A stretch of DNA of 64,000 nt from Roseomonas gilardii (lineage in GTDB: Bacteria > Pseudomonadota > Alphaproteobacteria > Acetobacterales > Acetobacteraceae), in the NCBI RefSeq assembly GCF_001941945.1, contig NZ_CP015583.1:3107501-3171500 (forward strand). The letters run 5' to 3'. Made by a program: the position numbers and the translations under genes. Shown one piece after another: positions 18,288 through 26,786 of the stretch. The notes below the pieces were generated by a model, which searched no databases, was not told the origin of the DNA, and saw only the letters and a program-made list of their open reading frames with translations. Within the stretch, counting starts at the first letter, position 1. Each line of letters starts with the position of its first letter.

Positions 18288-18997
18288 GCGCCGCGATCGA
18301 GACCAGCACCCGCCCCACCATCCTGGTGGTGGAGGACGAGGCGCCGCTGCTGACCCTGTTGCGCTACAACCTGGAGCGCCAGGGCTTCCGCGTCGAGGAG
18401 GCAGCCGACGGGCAGGAAGCGCTGCTGCGCGTCTCCGAGGGCCGGCCCGACCTGGTGCTGCTGGACTGGATGCTGCCCAGCCTGTCGGGGCTGGAGGTCT
18501 GCCGCCAGCTCCGCCGCCGCCCGGCGACGCGCGACCTGCCCATCATCATGGTAACGGCCCGCACCGAGGACCAGGACGCCGTGCGCGCCCTGGATACCGG
18601 GGCGGACGACTACATCGCCAAGCCCTTCACCGTGGAGGCGCTACTGGCCCGGATCCGCGCCCTGCTGCGCCGCTCCGGCCCCGGCTCGATGCGTGAGGCC
18701 CTGGTCTGGCGCGACATGGTGCTGGACCCGGAGGCGCATCGCGTGACCCGCAACGGCCGGCCGCTGCATCTGGGTCCCACCGAGTACCGCATCCTGGAAT
18801 TCATGATGCAGCACCCGGGCCGCGTCTTCTCGCGCGAGCAGTTGCTGGACGCCATCTGGGGCCGTGACATCCATGTCGAGCTGCGCACCGTGGACGTGCA
18901 TATCCGCCGGCTGCGCAAGGCGGTGAACGGGCCGGAGGAGGAGGACGTCATCCGCACCGTCCGCTCCGCCGGCTATGCGCTGGACGTGGAGGGCTGA
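18284..18997 (+). CDS. phoB: Phosphate regulon response regulator PhoB
   Basis: 237 residues. The receiver domain has the acidic pair E17-D18, the phosphoacceptor Asp61 in LVLLDWMLP, Thr in MVTARTEDQ and Lys in YIAKPFT. The OmpR-type winged-helix domain follows with LHLGPTEYRILEFMMQHPGRVFSREQLLD, the usual DNA-recognition region. It activates pst genes at Pho boxes. It is coupled to phoU by a four-base overlap, so its level follows the transporter. Its kinase, PhoR, must be encoded elsewhere. Confidence 0.94.
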   Translation: MSAAIETSTRPTILVVEDEAPLLTLLRYNLERQGFRVEEAADGQEALLRVSEGRPDLVLLDWMLPSLSGLEVCRQLRRRPATRDLPIIMVTARTEDQDAVRALDTGADDYIAKPFTVEALLARIRALLRRSGPGSMREALVWRDMVLDPEAHRVTRNGRPLHLGPTEYRILEFMMQHPGRVFSREQLLDAIWGRDIHVELRTVDVHIRRLRKAVNGPEEEDVIRTVRSAGYALDVEG

Positions 18998-19016
18998 GGG
19001 GTCCCTCCCCTCAGCC
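18992..19016 (+). terminator. Bidirectional hairpin covering both stop codons
   Basis: A perfect 10-bp stem GGCTGAGGGG with a 5-nt loop (18992-19016). It contains the phoB stop codon in one arm and the stop of the facing SDR gene in the other. No T-run flanks it, so termination would rest on the GC stem alone or on convergent transcription. Confidence 0.6.
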
Positions 19017-19808
19017 GTTGTCGCGGAAGCCTGGGTAGAGGCACATGCCGCCATCCACGGTGATGGTGGTGCCCACCACGTAGTCCGACATGTCCGAGGC
19101 CAGCCAGACGGCGGCGTTGGCGATGTCCTCCACATCGCCGACGCGGCCATAGGGGATCAGCTCCAGCAGCCGCTTCCCGGCCTCTCCCGCTACGTTCTCC
19201 GCGTTGATCCGCGTGGCGATGGCGCCGGGCGCGATGGCGTTGATGCGGATGCGCTGCCCCGCCATCTCCTGCGCCAGCGTTCGCATCATCAGCGCGATGC
19301 CCCCCTTCGAGGCGGCGTAGTTCACATGCCCTGCCCAGGGGATGACCTCGTGCACCGAGCTCATATGGATGATCTTGCCCAGGGCGCGGGACAGCTTGCG
19401 GTCTCTCTGCTTCAGGAACTGCCGGATGCCCGCCTGGGCACAAAGGAACTGGCCGGTCAGGTTGGTGTCGATCACCTTGCGCCAGTCCTCGACCGTCAGC
19501 TCCGTGGCGGGGGCATCCTTCTGGATGCCGGAATTCGCCACCACGATGTCGATCGCGCCCATCGCCTCCGCGCCCCGTGCGAAGAGCGCCGCAACGGCGT
19601 CCGGGTCGGAGACGTCGGCCTGCACCGCCACCGCCCGGCCGCCCTGGCCCTCGATCTCCGCCACCAGCGCCTCGGCGGGCTCGCGGCCGGAGTGGTAGTT
19701 CACGATCACCGCCGCCCCGGCCGCCGCCAGCCCGCGCGCGACGCCCGTGCCGATGCCGGAACTGGCACCGGTGACCAGCGCGACCTGTCCATCGAGGCGG
19801 CAATCCAT
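19011..19808 (-). CDS. Short-chain dehydrogenase/reductase (glucose 1-dehydrogenase-like)
   Basis: 265 residues. The start at 19808 is set by AGGAGG eight bases upstream. The SDR nucleotide-binding motif TGASSGIGTG is at about residues 14-23, NSGIQ stands in place of NAGI, and the catalytic tetrad residues are Asn in DTNLTG, Ser in MSSVHEV, and YAASKGG. The C-terminal VDGGMCLYPG is the form of the glucose 1-dehydrogenase subgroup. The substrate is probably a sugar or sugar alcohol with NAD(P), but this class is broad. It faces phoB tail to tail and is divergent from the peptide-binding protein gene. Confidence 0.88.
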   Translation of the reverse strand: MDCRLDGQVALVTGASSGIGTGVARGLAAAGAAVIVNYHSGREPAEALVAEIEGQGGRAVAVQADVSDPDAVAALFARGAEAMGAIDIVVANSGIQKDAPATELTVEDWRKVIDTNLTGQFLCAQAGIRQFLKQRDRKLSRALGKIIHMSSVHEVIPWAGHVNYAASKGGIALMMRTLAQEMAGQRIRINAIAPGAIATRINAENVAGEAGKRLLELIPYGRVGDVEDIANAAVWLASDMSDYVVGTTITVDGGMCLYPGFRDNG

Positions 19809-20010
19809 CGCTGTCCTCCTGCCCGTGCCGCAACGCGGCAGCCCTGTCCCCGGGGCGAACAGATGGCGGCAGCGAGAGTTGCGGGCCGGGCTGTTGACGG
19901 GATGGCCCGGCTTTCGCCAGCCTCGCGCCCCCGGGCCGTCGCAGCCCCCCCGAATCCCGCGCCCGCCCCCAACCGGACCCCAACCGGCACCATAGCCGGA
20001 ACCAGCCAGG

Positions 20011-21630
20011 ATGCCCGCCATGCCGCCGAGCCAGCCCCTCACCCGACGGACCCTCCTGGCCGGCAGTGCCGCGCTGGGTTCGGCGGCCACCCTTTCCGGC
20101 CCGGCCCTGGCACAGGGCGATGCGGCGCGGGTGCTGCGCTTCATCCCGCAGGCCGACGTCACCATCCTCGACCCGCTGGCCACCACCGCCTATCCGACGC
20201 GCAACCACGGCCACATGTGCTGGGACACGCTCTACGGCATTGATGCCAGCTTCCGGCCGCAGCCGCAGCTCGCCGAGGGCCATACCGTGGAGGATGACGG
20301 CAGGCGTTGGGTCTTCACCCTGCGCGACGGCCCGCTCTTCCACGATGGGGAGAAGGTGCGCGCCCAGGATGCCGTGGCTTCCATCAAGCGCTGGATGCCG
20401 CGCGACACGCATGGCCAGACCCTGGCGCAGCGGCTGGACGAGATCCGCGTGCTGGACGACCGGCGCTTCGAGATCCGCCTCAAGCGCCCCTTCGGCCTGA
20501 TGCTGGACGCGCTGGGCAAGGCCTCATCGTATCCCTGCTTCATCTATCCGGAACGCTTCGCCAACCAGGACCCGACCAGGCCCTTTACCGAGGTGGTGGG
20601 CTCCGGCCCCTATCGCTTCCTGGCCAATGAGCGCGTCTCCGGCGCCCAGGTCGTCTATGGCCGCTTCGACCGGTACGTGCCGACGCCGGTGGGCACGCCC
20701 AGCATGATCGCCGGCCCGAAGCTCGCCCGCTTCGAGCGGGTGGAGTGGAAGGTGATCCCCGACCCCGCCACCTCCGCCGCCGCGCTGCAATCGGGCGAGG
20801 TGGATTGGTGGGAGGTCGTGCCCTCCGACCTCAATCCCGTGCTCAAGCGCGCCCGCGACGTGGTGCTGGAGCGCATCGACGAGTCCGGCACCTATGCCAG
20901 CTTCCGCTTCAACCACCTGCAACCGCCCTTCGATAAGCCCGAGGCCCGGCGCGCCCTGCTCGGTGCCGTGCTGCAATCCGACTTCATGGCGGCGGCGAAT
21001 GGCGACGACCCACGGCTGTGGCGCGACAAGGTCGGCTGCTTCCCGGTCGGCAGCCCGCTGGCCAACGATGCGGGGATCGAGGCGCTCACCAGCCCGCGCG
21101 ACTACGGCAAGGTAAAGGCCGACCTCGCCGCGGCCGGCGTGGCGGGGGCCAGCGTGACCGCCCTGCACGCCACCGACGTGTCCAACCAGAATGCGCTGAT
21201 GACGGTCGGCGTGGACATGCTGCGCAAATCCGGCTTCCAGGTGCAGGACGCGACCTCGGACTGGGGCACGCTGCTGCAGCGGCGTCAGAATCGCGGCCCG
21301 GCGAACCAGGGCGGCTGGAACGCGCTGATCGCCCTGTTCAGCGGCATGGAGTTCAGCACCCCGGCGGGGCACCTGCTGTTGCGCGCCAATGGCGAGAATG
21401 CCTGGTTCGGCTGGCCGACCTCGCCGAAGCTGGAGGTGCTGCGCGACGAATGGTTCGACGCCCCGGACCTGGAGGCGCAGAAGCGCCTGGGGCGGGAGAT
21501 CCAGACGCAGTTCTTCCAGGACGTGCCCTATATCCCGCTCGGCCAGTATTTCGTGGACAGCGCCTATCGCCGTGGACTGACCGATATCCGCCCCGGGCTG
21601 CCAATCCCGTTGAACGTGCGGCGGGGCTGA
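20011..21630 (+). CDS. Family 5 (peptide/nickel-type) ABC transporter substrate-binding protein
   Basis: 539 residues. The N-terminus LTRRTLLAGSAALGSAATLSG has a twin arginine before a hydrophobic stretch and reads as a Tat signal ending at ALAQ. The mature part has the SBP family 5 pattern: TYPTRNHGHMCWDTLYGID, LAEGHTVEDDGRRWVFTLRDGPLFHDGEKVRAQD, then the long peptide-binding lobe. Such proteins bind peptides, nickel or other solutes in the periplasm. No permease or ATPase gene is adjacent, so this is an orphan receptor, and its solute cannot be told. ATG 20020 is an alternative start. Confidence 0.88.
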   Translation: MPAMPPSQPLTRRTLLAGSAALGSAATLSGPALAQGDAARVLRFIPQADVTILDPLATTAYPTRNHGHMCWDTLYGIDASFRPQPQLAEGHTVEDDGRRWVFTLRDGPLFHDGEKVRAQDAVASIKRWMPRDTHGQTLAQRLDEIRVLDDRRFEIRLKRPFGLMLDALGKASSYPCFIYPERFANQDPTRPFTEVVGSGPYRFLANERVSGAQVVYGRFDRYVPTPVGTPSMIAGPKLARFERVEWKVIPDPATSAAALQSGEVDWWEVVPSDLNPVLKRARDVVLERIDESGTYASFRFNHLQPPFDKPEARRALLGAVLQSDFMAAANGDDPRLWRDKVGCFPVGSPLANDAGIEALTSPRDYGKVKADLAAAGVAGASVTALHATDVSNQNALMTVGVDMLRKSGFQVQDATSDWGTLLQRRQNRGPANQGGWNALIALFSGMEFSTPAGHLLLRANGENAWFGWPTSPKLEVLRDEWFDAPDLEAQKRLGREIQTQFFQDVPYIPLGQYFVDSAYRRGLTDIRPGLPIPLNVRRG

Positions 21631-21798
21631 GGCGCCACCATCCGGCGGAAAGCCCATGGCATCCGCCGGCACGGTGGCAACGGCCGTGCTTGTTGCATTG
21701 CGACAAGGTTGCTATCGCAGCCCCCGTGCCCCTGGAGCGACCCGGCCTCCTGTGCTGGCCGCGATCGGTGCCCGGGTCCTGACAAGGAAACCCCCGCA

Positions 21799-23022
21799 TT
21801 GGCGCTCCGGCACAAAGGGCTGGCCTTCACCGTCTTCCTGGGCGCGCTTTCGGCCCTGCCGCCTTTGTCCATCGACATGGGCCTGCCGGGCTTTCCGGCG
21901 CTGGAGGCTGATCTGGGCGCCACGCCCAGCCAGGCCACGCAGACGCTGAGCATCTTCCTGCTCGGCTTCGCCTGCGGCCCGCTCCTGCTCGGCCCGCTCT
22001 CCGACCGCTTCGGCCGGCGGCCGGTGCTGCTGGCGGGGCTGGTGGTCTTCGCCCTGGCGGGGCTCGGCTGCGCCCTGTCCGGCTCCCCCGGCACGTTGCT
22101 GTTCTGGCGGCTCGTGCAGGGCATCGGCGCCGGGGCGGGCGCGACGCTGCCCTTCGCCATCGTCCGTGACCTGTTCGACGGCACGGAGGCGCGGGTCCGC
22201 ATGTCCTATGTCACGCTGGTCCTGGGCGTCGGGCCGATCGTCGCGCCGATGCTGGGCACGCTGGTGCTGGCGCTGGGGGGCTGGCGGGCGATCTACGGCG
22301 CGCTGGGCCTGGGCGGTCTGGTCCTGCTGCTGGTTACCGCCTGGGGCTTCGCGGAATCGGCGCCGGACGGGCGGCACCACAGCCTGCATCCCCGCCAGAT
22401 CCTGGCGCGCTATGGGGAGGTGCTGCGGCGTCGGGTCTTCCTCGGCAATGCCCTGTCCAATGCCGCCTGCTTCGGCACGCTCTTCGCCTATATCTCCGGA
22501 TCGCCGGCGGTGCTGATGGGCCAGTTCGGCGTGGCGCCGGGCCGCTACAGCCTGCTTTTCGCCTGCTCCGCGGTGACGCTGATGCTGGGTTCGGCGCTCA
22601 GCGGCCGTCTGGCCAAAGCCCATGCCCCCGGGCGCCTGGTGTCCCGCGCCGCCCTGTCGCTGACGCTGTGCAGTTCCCTGCTGGCCCTGGCCCTGACCCT
22701 GTCCGGCAGCCTCGGGCCCGCCAGCCTCGTGGCCTTCGCCGCCATCGGCAGCTTCGGCTTCGGCCTCCTGGCGCCGAACGCCACCCATGGTGCGCTGCAG
22801 CCGATGGGGCGGATGGCCGGGGCCGCCGCGGCGGCACTGCGCAGCCTGCAGATGCTGTTCGGTGCCTTGGCGGGCGCGCTGGTCGGACTGCTCTACGACG
22901 ACCACAGTGCCCTGTCGCTCACAGCGACGATGGCGGGTTTCGCGCTGCTGGGCCTGGTGCTGCAACTCGCCCTGCTGCCGGGCCGGGACCCCCTGCCGGA
23001 ACACGCGCCCTCGCGCGGCTGA
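21799..23022 (+). CDS. Bcr/CflA-type MFS drug efflux transporter
   Basis: 407 residues. I start at TTG 21799, with AAGGAA nine bases before; upstream in-frame starts would add a non-membrane tail. There are twelve hydrophobic helices. GPLSDRFGRRPVLLAGLVVF is the MFS loop 2-3 motif, and LPFAIVRDLFDG in helix 5 matches Bcr/CflA multidrug carriers. It should expel drugs by proton antiport across the inner membrane. It is a single gene on the + strand. Confidence 0.87.
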   Translation: MALRHKGLAFTVFLGALSALPPLSIDMGLPGFPALEADLGATPSQATQTLSIFLLGFACGPLLLGPLSDRFGRRPVLLAGLVVFALAGLGCALSGSPGTLLFWRLVQGIGAGAGATLPFAIVRDLFDGTEARVRMSYVTLVLGVGPIVAPMLGTLVLALGGWRAIYGALGLGGLVLLLVTAWGFAESAPDGRHHSLHPRQILARYGEVLRRRVFLGNALSNAACFGTLFAYISGSPAVLMGQFGVAPGRYSLLFACSAVTLMLGSALSGRLAKAHAPGRLVSRAALSLTLCSSLLALALTLSGSLGPASLVAFAAIGSFGFGLLAPNATHGALQPMGRMAGAAAAALRSLQMLFGALAGALVGLLYDDHSALSLTATMAGFALLGLVLQLALLPGRDPLPEHAPSRG

Positions 23023-23061
23023 CCAGCCCGCGAGGGGGGCAACCCCTGCCTGGCCCGCGGC

Positions 23062-23232
23062 TCAGCGCGCGGGCGTCGCCGTGGCCTTGGGCGCGCTTTC
23101 CGCGGCGGCGGCGATCGCGCGCGCGACGACCAGAAGGCCCTGGCGCTGGTGCTCGTTCATGGTGGTGACCAGGCGTTGCAGCTCTGCCTGGAAGCTAGGG
23201 TTCGAAGACTGCACGTCCTGATGCCCCTCCAT
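23062..23232 (-). CDS. Small protein of unknown function
   Basis: 56 residues from ATG with complement at 23230-23232. The frame stays open upstream to 23520, but that part has poor codon use and lower GC, so the short form is preferred. It is polar and helical: ELQRLVTTMNEHQRQGLLVVARAIAAAAE. I do not recognise it. Its start is preceded by AT-richer DNA with a promoter-like TTGCCA (complement 23285-23290) and ATTAAT (23263-23268) at 16-bp spacing. No clear ribosome-binding site is seen. It may be a chance ORF. Confidence 0.4.
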   Translation of the reverse strand: MEGHQDVQSSNPSFQAELQRLVTTMNEHQRQGLLVVARAIAAAAESAPKATATPAR

Positions 23233-23577
23233 CGAATTCGAACCGAAACCAATTTTACCGGCATTAATCGCATTTTTTGGATGGTGGCAAGCGCTCTTTA
23301 CCATCCTGTCACGTTCTGGGCACCGTCGGTGGCCATATTGGCCACGGCTGCTACCGGACCGGAATGCCTCTTCTTGCAACTGCGAGATGGAGAATGCACC
23401 GGATGCCGGATCGAGCCGAGAATTTTCATTCCCCGCTAACAATAAATTCGCTGTGACCACGATGTCCGTGAAGCACGCAGCCGTTGCCGAATCGGGCGCG
23501 GCGCGATCCGGATGTGCCATCTACTGAATCGGCATGCCGGCGCCACAACGGCCCGGCGCGCCGTCGCCCTCCGCTCC
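23233..23577. other. 345-bp lower-GC intergenic stretch
   Basis: Between the MFS gene (ending at 23578 on the minus strand) and the small minus-strand ORF. GC falls clearly below that of the neighbours. I see no gene, tRNA or strong terminator; only the promoter-like pair noted for the small ORF stands out. Confidence 0.5.
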
Positions 23578-24840
23578 CTATCCGGCGCCGGTGGTATCCT
23601 TCTCCGCCTCCACCGTGGGATGCAGGGGCGCTGCGGCCGGGGTGGTGCCGGGCAGGCCCTGATAGGGCTGCTGCCGCTCGGCGGGCAGGGTCGCACGGGC
23701 CGTCAGTCGCCACAGGCCGAAGCCGAGGCAGGCCAGCGACACCAGACCGGCGTAAAGGAACAGGCCGCTGCGACCCACAAGGCTCATGCCCATGGAGGCC
23801 AGGACCGGCCCCGCCGCCGCGCCGAAGGAATAGGCCAGCACGAGGCCGCCGCTGGCCGCCACCCGGTCGCCCGCCCCCAACCAGTCGTTGGTGTGCGAGA
23901 CGCAGAGCGGATAAAGCGCGAAGACCAGCCCGCCGAAGAGCGCGCCGGCCGCCAGCAGCCAGGGTGTGCCGAGCGGCACGACCAGAAGCACCAGGACGCA
24001 GGAGGCCACCAGCGCCGCCAGCGTGCCCAGGATCACCAGCCGCCGGTCGAAGCGGTCGGACAGGCGCCCGAGCGGCCATTGCAGCGCCATGCCCCCCAGG
24101 ATCAGCGCGGTCATGAACAGCGTGGTCCCGGCGAGGTCGAGCCCGCTGCCACGGGCGAAGAGCGGCGCCAGCGCATAGACGGCGCCCAGGAGCAGGCCGC
24201 TCGTCACCGTGCCGACCATGCCGAGCGGCGAGATCCGGTAGAGCTGGCGCAGGCCCAGCGAGGCCACATCGGGCAGCGCGGTGGGGCTCTTGCTGGTCAT
24301 CGAGACGGGCAGCACGGACAGGCCCATCAGGATGGACAGAAGCAGGAAGGGCCGCAGGTCCCCCGCCCCGCCGATGTTCAGCAGCCCCTGCCCCGCCGCC
24401 TGCGCGCCATAGACGCAGACCATGTAGGCGGCGAGCAGCGCGCCACGCCGCGCCGGCTCCGCCCGGTCGTTCAGCCAGCTCTCGATGCAGATGAAGAGCC
24501 CCGCCATGCAGAACCCGTCCACCAGCCGCACCAGCGCCCAGAGCGCGGCATTCTGCCACAAGGCATAGACCAGCCCGGTGGCCGAGACCGTGGAAGCGAA
24601 GACGGCGAAGGCCCGGATGTGCCCGACGCGCAGGATGACGCGGAAGGCCTGCAGTGCGCCGATGGTCAGGCCGAGGAAATAGGCCGTGGCGACGAGGCCC
24701 GTCAGGGACGGCGAGGCGCCGGCCGCGTTCAGGCGCAGGCTGACCAGGGTGGTGAGCGGCCCGTTGCCGAGCATCAGCAGCACCACCGAAAGCAGCAGCG
24801 CGCGGACCGGCCGCAGCAGCGGGGGGGCGGTGGTCACCAA
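23578..24840 (-). CDS. MFS transporter (YcaD-like)
   Basis: 420 residues. The start is TTG (complement 24838-24840) with GGGAG ten bases upstream; GTG at 24837 is equally possible. Earlier starts add a Pro/Arg-rich non-membrane segment. There are twelve helices, the MFS loop motif in the second half (LGRLSDRFDRRLVILG) and FAASTVSATG in helix 4. The pattern IESWLNDRAEPARRGALLAAYM is typical of the YcaD-type group, whose substrates are unknown. It is divergent from the GGDEF gene. Confidence 0.82.
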   Translation of the reverse strand: MVTTAPPLLRPVRALLLSVVLLMLGNGPLTTLVSLRLNAAGASPSLTGLVATAYFLGLTIGALQAFRVILRVGHIRAFAVFASTVSATGLVYALWQNAALWALVRLVDGFCMAGLFICIESWLNDRAEPARRGALLAAYMVCVYGAQAAGQGLLNIGGAGDLRPFLLLSILMGLSVLPVSMTSKSPTALPDVASLGLRQLYRISPLGMVGTVTSGLLLGAVYALAPLFARGSGLDLAGTTLFMTALILGGMALQWPLGRLSDRFDRRLVILGTLAALVASCVLVLLVVPLGTPWLLAAGALFGGLVFALYPLCVSHTNDWLGAGDRVAASGGLVLAYSFGAAAGPVLASMGMSLVGRSGLFLYAGLVSLACLGFGLWRLTARATLPAERQQPYQGLPGTTPAAAPLHPTVEAEKDTTGAG

Positions 24841-25078
24841 GAGCGTCTGTCTCCCTGGCTCCGGCCTTCCGCGGGGCGGCGGGCATGGACCGGGCGGCGC
24901 GGACGTGACGTGGCGCGGGGGTGAAGCGCAAGCCCCTGCCGCTTCGCGTCCTCGCGAGGCCCGCGTCGCGGACGGAATCATTTTCCGCCAGGGGCATTTT
25001 TTTTGATCCCGGCAGTGCCCCTTCGGGGTTCCCGGCGTTCACCGCAGACCCCGTTGCCTCCCGATCAACCGCGCGCCT

Positions 25079-25094
25079 CCGTATTTCGATACGG
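25079..25094 (+). other. TTCG-capped hairpin in the GGDEF gene leader
   Basis: CCGTAT, loop TTCG, ATACGG: a perfect 6-bp stem with an extra-stable tetraloop, followed 7 bases later by TTTTT. It lies 30 bp before the start of the GGDEF gene and could be an attenuator or a 5' stabilising structure. Confidence 0.5.
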
Positions 25095-25123
25095 ATGCCG
25101 ATTTTTGAATGCTAGGGTCGTGC

Positions 25124-26377
25124 ATGATCTTTCCGTCCCTGCATGCCCCGACGCTGCTCGTGGCGACGGCGCTGGTGATCGCCTTTTCCGGTCTGGTCCT
25201 CCTGCTGTCACGGGGCCGGGGCCGGGATGCCGGATCGCTCGCCCTTTGGGGAAGCGCCATGATCCTGGGCGCGGTCGGGCTCGCCCTGACGGCGGTGGCG
25301 CAGGATCGCGGCGATGCCTGGGGCAGCGCGGCGATCCTGCTGGCGACGGCCCTGTCCTGGACGGCCGCGCGGCGCTTCGCCGGCCGGGGCGCGCGCCCCG
25401 GCCTGGTGCTGCTCGGCCCCGTCGTCTGGCTGTTCTGGGCGGGGCCGGTCGGGGATGGGCTGGAAAGGGCCGGGATAGCGGGGCCCTGGCAGGCCGCGCC
25501 GGTGTTTGCGATCGGCGCCGCCTATACCATCGCCACCGCCCTGGAACTCCGCCGCCGGCGCGACGAGGCGGGGGATGCCGGGCGCGTCGCCATCCTGCTC
25601 CTCGTCCTGCATGCGGTGCTCCACCTCGCCCGCGCCGCCACGCTGGTGCCGGCCGCGGAGGCAGGCTGGCTGCTTTCGCCGGCCATCGGCCTGGCGCTGG
25701 TGGTCGAGGCCCTGCTGCACACGATCGGCCTCACCTTCCTGTTCCTGGCAATGACCAAGGAGCGCGCGGAGCGACAGGCCCTGGCGCAGTTGCGGCACCT
25801 CGCCCTGTCCGACGGGCTGACCGGCCTCGCCAACCGCCGACACCTCGACACGATCCTGGCGCAGGCGGTGCGGGAGAACGACAGGCTGGCGCTGCTGATG
25901 GTGGATGTCGATCACTTCAAGGCCTTCAACGACACCTATGGCCACCAGCCGGGCGACGACTGCCTGCGCGCCATCGGCGGGGCGCTGGGCCTGTCCGCCC
26001 GGCCGCCCGGCGAGATGGCCGCGCGCTATGGCGGAGAGGAATTCGTCCTGCTGCTGCCCGGGGCCGACGAGGCCGCCGCCCTCGCCCGGGCGGAGGACAT
26101 CCATGCCCGGATCGCCGCCCTGGCCATCCCGCATGGCGGCAGCCCGCTCAGCCGGGTGACGGTCAGCATCGGCATCGCCGCCAGCCGGAACCCCGGCGTT
26201 GCCGGAGAAGCGGGTGCGCCGGACCGGCTGCTACGCGCCGCCGACGCGGCGCTCTATGCCGCCAAGGCCGAGGGGCGGAACCGGACCAGGGTCGCCGGAT
26301 CGTTCCGGGGAGCGGTGCTGCGCCCCACCATGCCGGCGCATCTCCGCCTCGCCATGGAGCGTGCGCGCTCCGCCTGA
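25124..26377 (+). CDS. Membrane-bound GGDEF diguanylate cyclase
   Basis: 417 residues from ATG 25124, where AGGG sits six bases upstream; ATG 25109 has no such site. About seven hydrophobic segments fill residues 8-215. The GGDEF domain occupies 230-395 with SDGLTGLANRRHLD, DVDHFKAFNDTYGHQPGDDCL and the active-site loop YGGEEF. The catalytic core is complete, so it should make cyclic di-GMP at the inner membrane. The inhibitory I-site RxxD, expected five residues before GGEEF, is absent (PPGE occupies it), so feedback inhibition is probably lost. Confidence 0.88.
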   Translation: MIFPSLHAPTLLVATALVIAFSGLVLLLSRGRGRDAGSLALWGSAMILGAVGLALTAVAQDRGDAWGSAAILLATALSWTAARRFAGRGARPGLVLLGPVVWLFWAGPVGDGLERAGIAGPWQAAPVFAIGAAYTIATALELRRRRDEAGDAGRVAILLLVLHAVLHLARAATLVPAAEAGWLLSPAIGLALVVEALLHTIGLTFLFLAMTKERAERQALAQLRHLALSDGLTGLANRRHLDTILAQAVRENDRLALLMVDVDHFKAFNDTYGHQPGDDCLRAIGGALGLSARPPGEMAARYGGEEFVLLLPGADEAAALARAEDIHARIAALAIPHGGSPLSRVTVSIGIAASRNPGVAGEAGAPDRLLRAADAALYAAKAEGRNRTRVAGSFRGAVLRPTMPAHLRLAMERARSA

Positions 26378-26425
26378 TGGCGGCGCCCCTTCCGGAGAGG
26401 GGGCGCGGATGGCAAGCGAGGCGGC

Positions 26426-26752
26426 ATGGCCTCCATCCTCCTCTACCTCCTGGCCGCCCTGGCGGAGATCGCCGGCTGCTTCAGCTTCTGGTCCTGGCGC
26501 CGCCTGGGGCAGAGTCCGCTCTGGCTGCTTCCGGGCATGGCCTCCCTCGCGGCTTTCGCCTTCCTGCTGACGCTGGTGGACAGCAGCGCGGCGGGCCGCG
26601 CCTATGCGGCCTATGGCGGGATCTACATCGCCGCCTCGCTGTTCTGGCTCTGGGGCGTGGAAGGGGTGGCGCCCGATCGCTGGGACCTCGCCGGCAGCGC
26701 CCTCTGCTTCCTCGGCAGCGCCGTGATCCTTTTCGCACCCCGCACCGGCTGA
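26426..26752 (+). CDS. YnfA family (UPF0060) membrane protein
   Basis: 108 residues with four helices, and almost every family landmark is present: [37 protein letters not shown] and [20 protein letters not shown]. It is the YnfA / UPF0060 family, distant relatives of small multidrug resistance proteins. The transport role is inferred, not known. It begins 49 bp after the GGDEF gene and may share its transcript. Confidence 0.92.
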   Translation: MASILLYLLAALAEIAGCFSFWSWRRLGQSPLWLLPGMASLAAFAFLLTLVDSSAAGRAYAAYGGIYIAASLFWLWGVEGVAPDRWDLAGSALCFLGSAVILFAPRTG

Positions 26753-26786
26753 CCGATGCCTTGCTCCACCGTCGGAGCCGGGCGGA

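Noticed and set aside
23233-23520. N-terminal extension of the small minus-strand ORF
   Set aside because: The added stretch has low GC, unusual codon use and no protein-like pattern compared with the 56-residue form.
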